A stretch of 64,000 nt of DNA from Crocinitomicaceae bacterium (GTDB taxonomy: Bacteria > Bacteroidota > Bacteroidia > Flavobacteriales_D > Crocinitomicaceae). Shown here piece after piece: positions 62,805 through 64,000 of the stretch; positions within the stretch are counted from its first letter, which is position 1, and every line of letters begins with the position of its first letter. The translations under genes were made by a program, and so were the position numbers. Under the pieces are notes generated by a model. The model was not told where the DNA came from and made no database searches. It saw only the letters and a program-made list of their open reading frames with translations. The stretch spans positions 62,001-126,000 of the forward strand of contig JABURP010000017.1 in assembly GCA_014762645.1 (NCBI GenBank), written 5' to 3'.

Positions 62805-64000
62805 TTATTGAAATAGAAATTTACCTTGCTTAATTGATTGTCCTTCATATAAGATATGGTAAAGGTACAGTCCTGAAGGAGCATGATTTCTACTTAACTG
62901 TGTTTTTTCAGAAGTAATCGTTTCTTCCTGCCATATTTTTCCTTGTAGATCAACGATCCTTACTTTAAGATCTTCGTAACTAAGACCTTTGGGCAGATTA
63001 TTTAAGTTGATCACTACATTTTCAATAGCAGGATTCGGATAAAGCTTGACATCAATATAACTTTCGTCTCTTTGAATAGTAGATAGGGTTTGATCGTATT
63101 CCCATAGATCATTGTAGTTAACACCACTGGTACCTGAGCCACAATAAACTTTGTTCCCAATTACAAACGCAGCCATGTATCTTCTTGCTGCACCTGGGAA
63201 ATCTTCTAATTGCACCCATAAATCACTTTCAGGATGATATTCCCACATGTCACTGTAATTTGTACCTGAAGAGCAATTATCTCCCGTGAGGATATAGCCT
63301 TTACCGTTCACAGAAAAACCACAAGCCTCATTTCTAATAACCGTTCCAATATCAGCTCTTTGCAGCCATGTATTTGCACTTGGTTTATATTCGTAAAAAT
63401 CGGTTGTACCGCAGCCAACACCACCAGTACCTACATAGCCTTTGCCATCTATAGCGAATCCAACTGCAGAAGTTCTCTGGCCACCCGGGAACGGAGGAAT
63501 TCCTGCAATCCACTGATCGTTGGCGATATCATAGGCATAAAAATTTGCTGTGTAACCACCTGAAACCTGTCCGGTACCTACATAAATAAAGCCGTCAATA
63601 AGAAAGGCAACTGAACCTCGGCAAGGTGCTCCAATAAAGTCTGCTTTAGGAGTCCACGTATTTGCAATTGGATCAAATTCCCACCAATCATTTTCTAATG
63701 TAAAGCTTGGTCCCGATCCGATCAAATCTCTTCCGGTACCAACATAAGCCACATTTTGATAACCTACGCCAACAGCATGATATCTTGGTCCGCCGGCAAA
63801 ATTGGCTTTCTGTGTCCATGTGTTCATTGATGGATCATATTCCCAAATATCTTCTAAATAGATATTACCATTTGGCCCGGAGTTGTAGTGCCCCAATCCA
63901 AGGTATCCTTTATTTCCTACTGTAAAAGCAACAGTTCTGTGTCTGGCAACAGCAGGCATATTTGCCTTTTTGTTCCATACGTTATAGGCATCAGCAATAA
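62805..64000 (-). CDS. Kelch-propeller protein with T9SS type A tail (Kelch 4), 5' end cut
   Basis: At least 398 residues, running off the right edge of the window; the ATG at 63959 is internal because the frame continues upstream with DAYNVWNKKAN, matching SGVWNKKTN of Kelch 3. The propeller units use the phrase DIWEYDPSMNTWTQKANF and DLWEYDQTLS, and the T9SS type A tail at the C-terminus has VKLYPNPAIENVVINL, VRIVDLQGKIWQ and GLYLYHIL. The signal peptide is outside the window. It is the first visible gene of the four-Kelch operon; more copies could lie beyond the edge. Confidence 0.9.
   Translation of the reverse strand, partial: IADAYNVWNKKANMPAVARHRTVAFTVGNKGYLGLGHYNSGPNGNIYLEDIWEYDPSMNTWTQKANFAGGPRYHAVGVGYQNVAYVGTGRDLIGSGPSFTLENDWWEFDPIANTWTPKADFIGAPCRGSVAFLIDGFIYVGTGQVSGGYTANFYAYDIANDQWIAGIPPFPGGQRTSAVGFAIDGKGYVGTGGVGCGTTDFYEYKPSANTWLQRADIGTVIRNEACGFSVNGKGYILTGDNCSSGTNYSDMWEYHPESDLWVQLEDFPGAARRYMAAFVIGNKVYCGSGTSGVNYNDLWEYDQTLSTIQRDESYIDVKLYPNPAIENVVINLNNLPKGLSYEDLKVRIVDLQGKIWQEETITSEKTQLSRNHAPSGLYLYHILYEGQSIKQGKFLFQ

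Noticed and set aside
58805-64000. Tandem nucleotide repeats in the Kelch region
   Set aside because: The repeated phrases come from protein-level Kelch blades; I see no near-identical DNA repeat of the kind that marks a mobile or CRISPR array.

Overview
The window is a 64 kb, AT-rich, gene-dense stretch of a Bacteroidota chromosome, most likely from a free-living aquatic member of Flavobacteriales. The lineage markers are: TonB C-terminal proteins with the PQFPGG-type lead-in, type IX secretion (T9SS) sorting tails, menaquinone synthesis (menA), type III glutamine synthetase, promoter -7 elements of the TAnnTTTG type, and almost no Shine-Dalgarno sequences. I see no rRNA, tRNA, CRISPR array, insertion sequence, prophage or integrase, and no gene-free gap above 300 bp. 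It reads as ordinary core chromosome with several lineage-specific accessory operons.

Left part (1-11.6 kb): the end of a caspase-fold peptidase, a carboxypeptidase-regulatory-like lipoprotein and a signal-peptide-bearing TonB C-terminal protein; then a minus-strand housekeeping operon (LpxL-like acyltransferase, rarA, menA, trmD). A plus-strand operon with touching genes follows: WG-repeat protein, TonB-like protein, AAC(3)-fold acetyltransferase, PLP-dependent ACC deaminase/D-cysteine desulfhydrase. Next come a YiiX-like papain-fold lipoprotein and a small lipoprotein with a clear promoter and terminator.

Middle (11.7-38.5 kb): a YbiT-type ABC-F protein in which one of the two ATP sites looks dead, a tiny Cys/Lys-rich protein, a MacAB-type efflux operon, a DCC-family protein, elbB, a T9SS cargo protein, a GNAT enzyme, two paralogous TPR-transmembrane-SpoIIE phosphatases 3.5 kb apart, an MFS carrier without a normal start codon, a DUF4199-like membrane protein, a methyltransferase, a YciI-like lipoprotein, a PAP2 phosphatase, an acyl-CoA carboxylase beta subunit, NUDIX, DUF4328, a large DUF4836-like lipoprotein, Hsp20 and glutamine synthetase III.

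Right part (38.5-64 kb) is nearly all minus strand: a CDF metal exporter, a 1204-residue TraB/GumN protein with a repetitive extension, a DEAD-box helicase, then a formate dehydrogenase module. That module has a fused FdsG-FdsB diaphorase subunit, a Tat-exported asparaginase-family enzyme, a Cys-type molybdenum catalytic subunit, and an Asp-box (BNR) secreted protein overlapping the catalytic subunit by 4 bp. After it come amn, an 18-cysteine lipoprotein, an AI-2E family permease, recQ, trkH-trkA, and a tight operon of a DUF4907-type lipoprotein with four tandem Kelch-propeller T9SS proteins, the last cut by the window edge.

The best candidates for something not yet described are the Kelch/DUF4907 array, the WG-TonB-acetyltransferase-PLP operon, the TraB mega-protein, and the formate dehydrogenase locus with its embedded asparaginase and coupled Asp-box protein. 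All functional links are inferred from gene order and visible motifs only.
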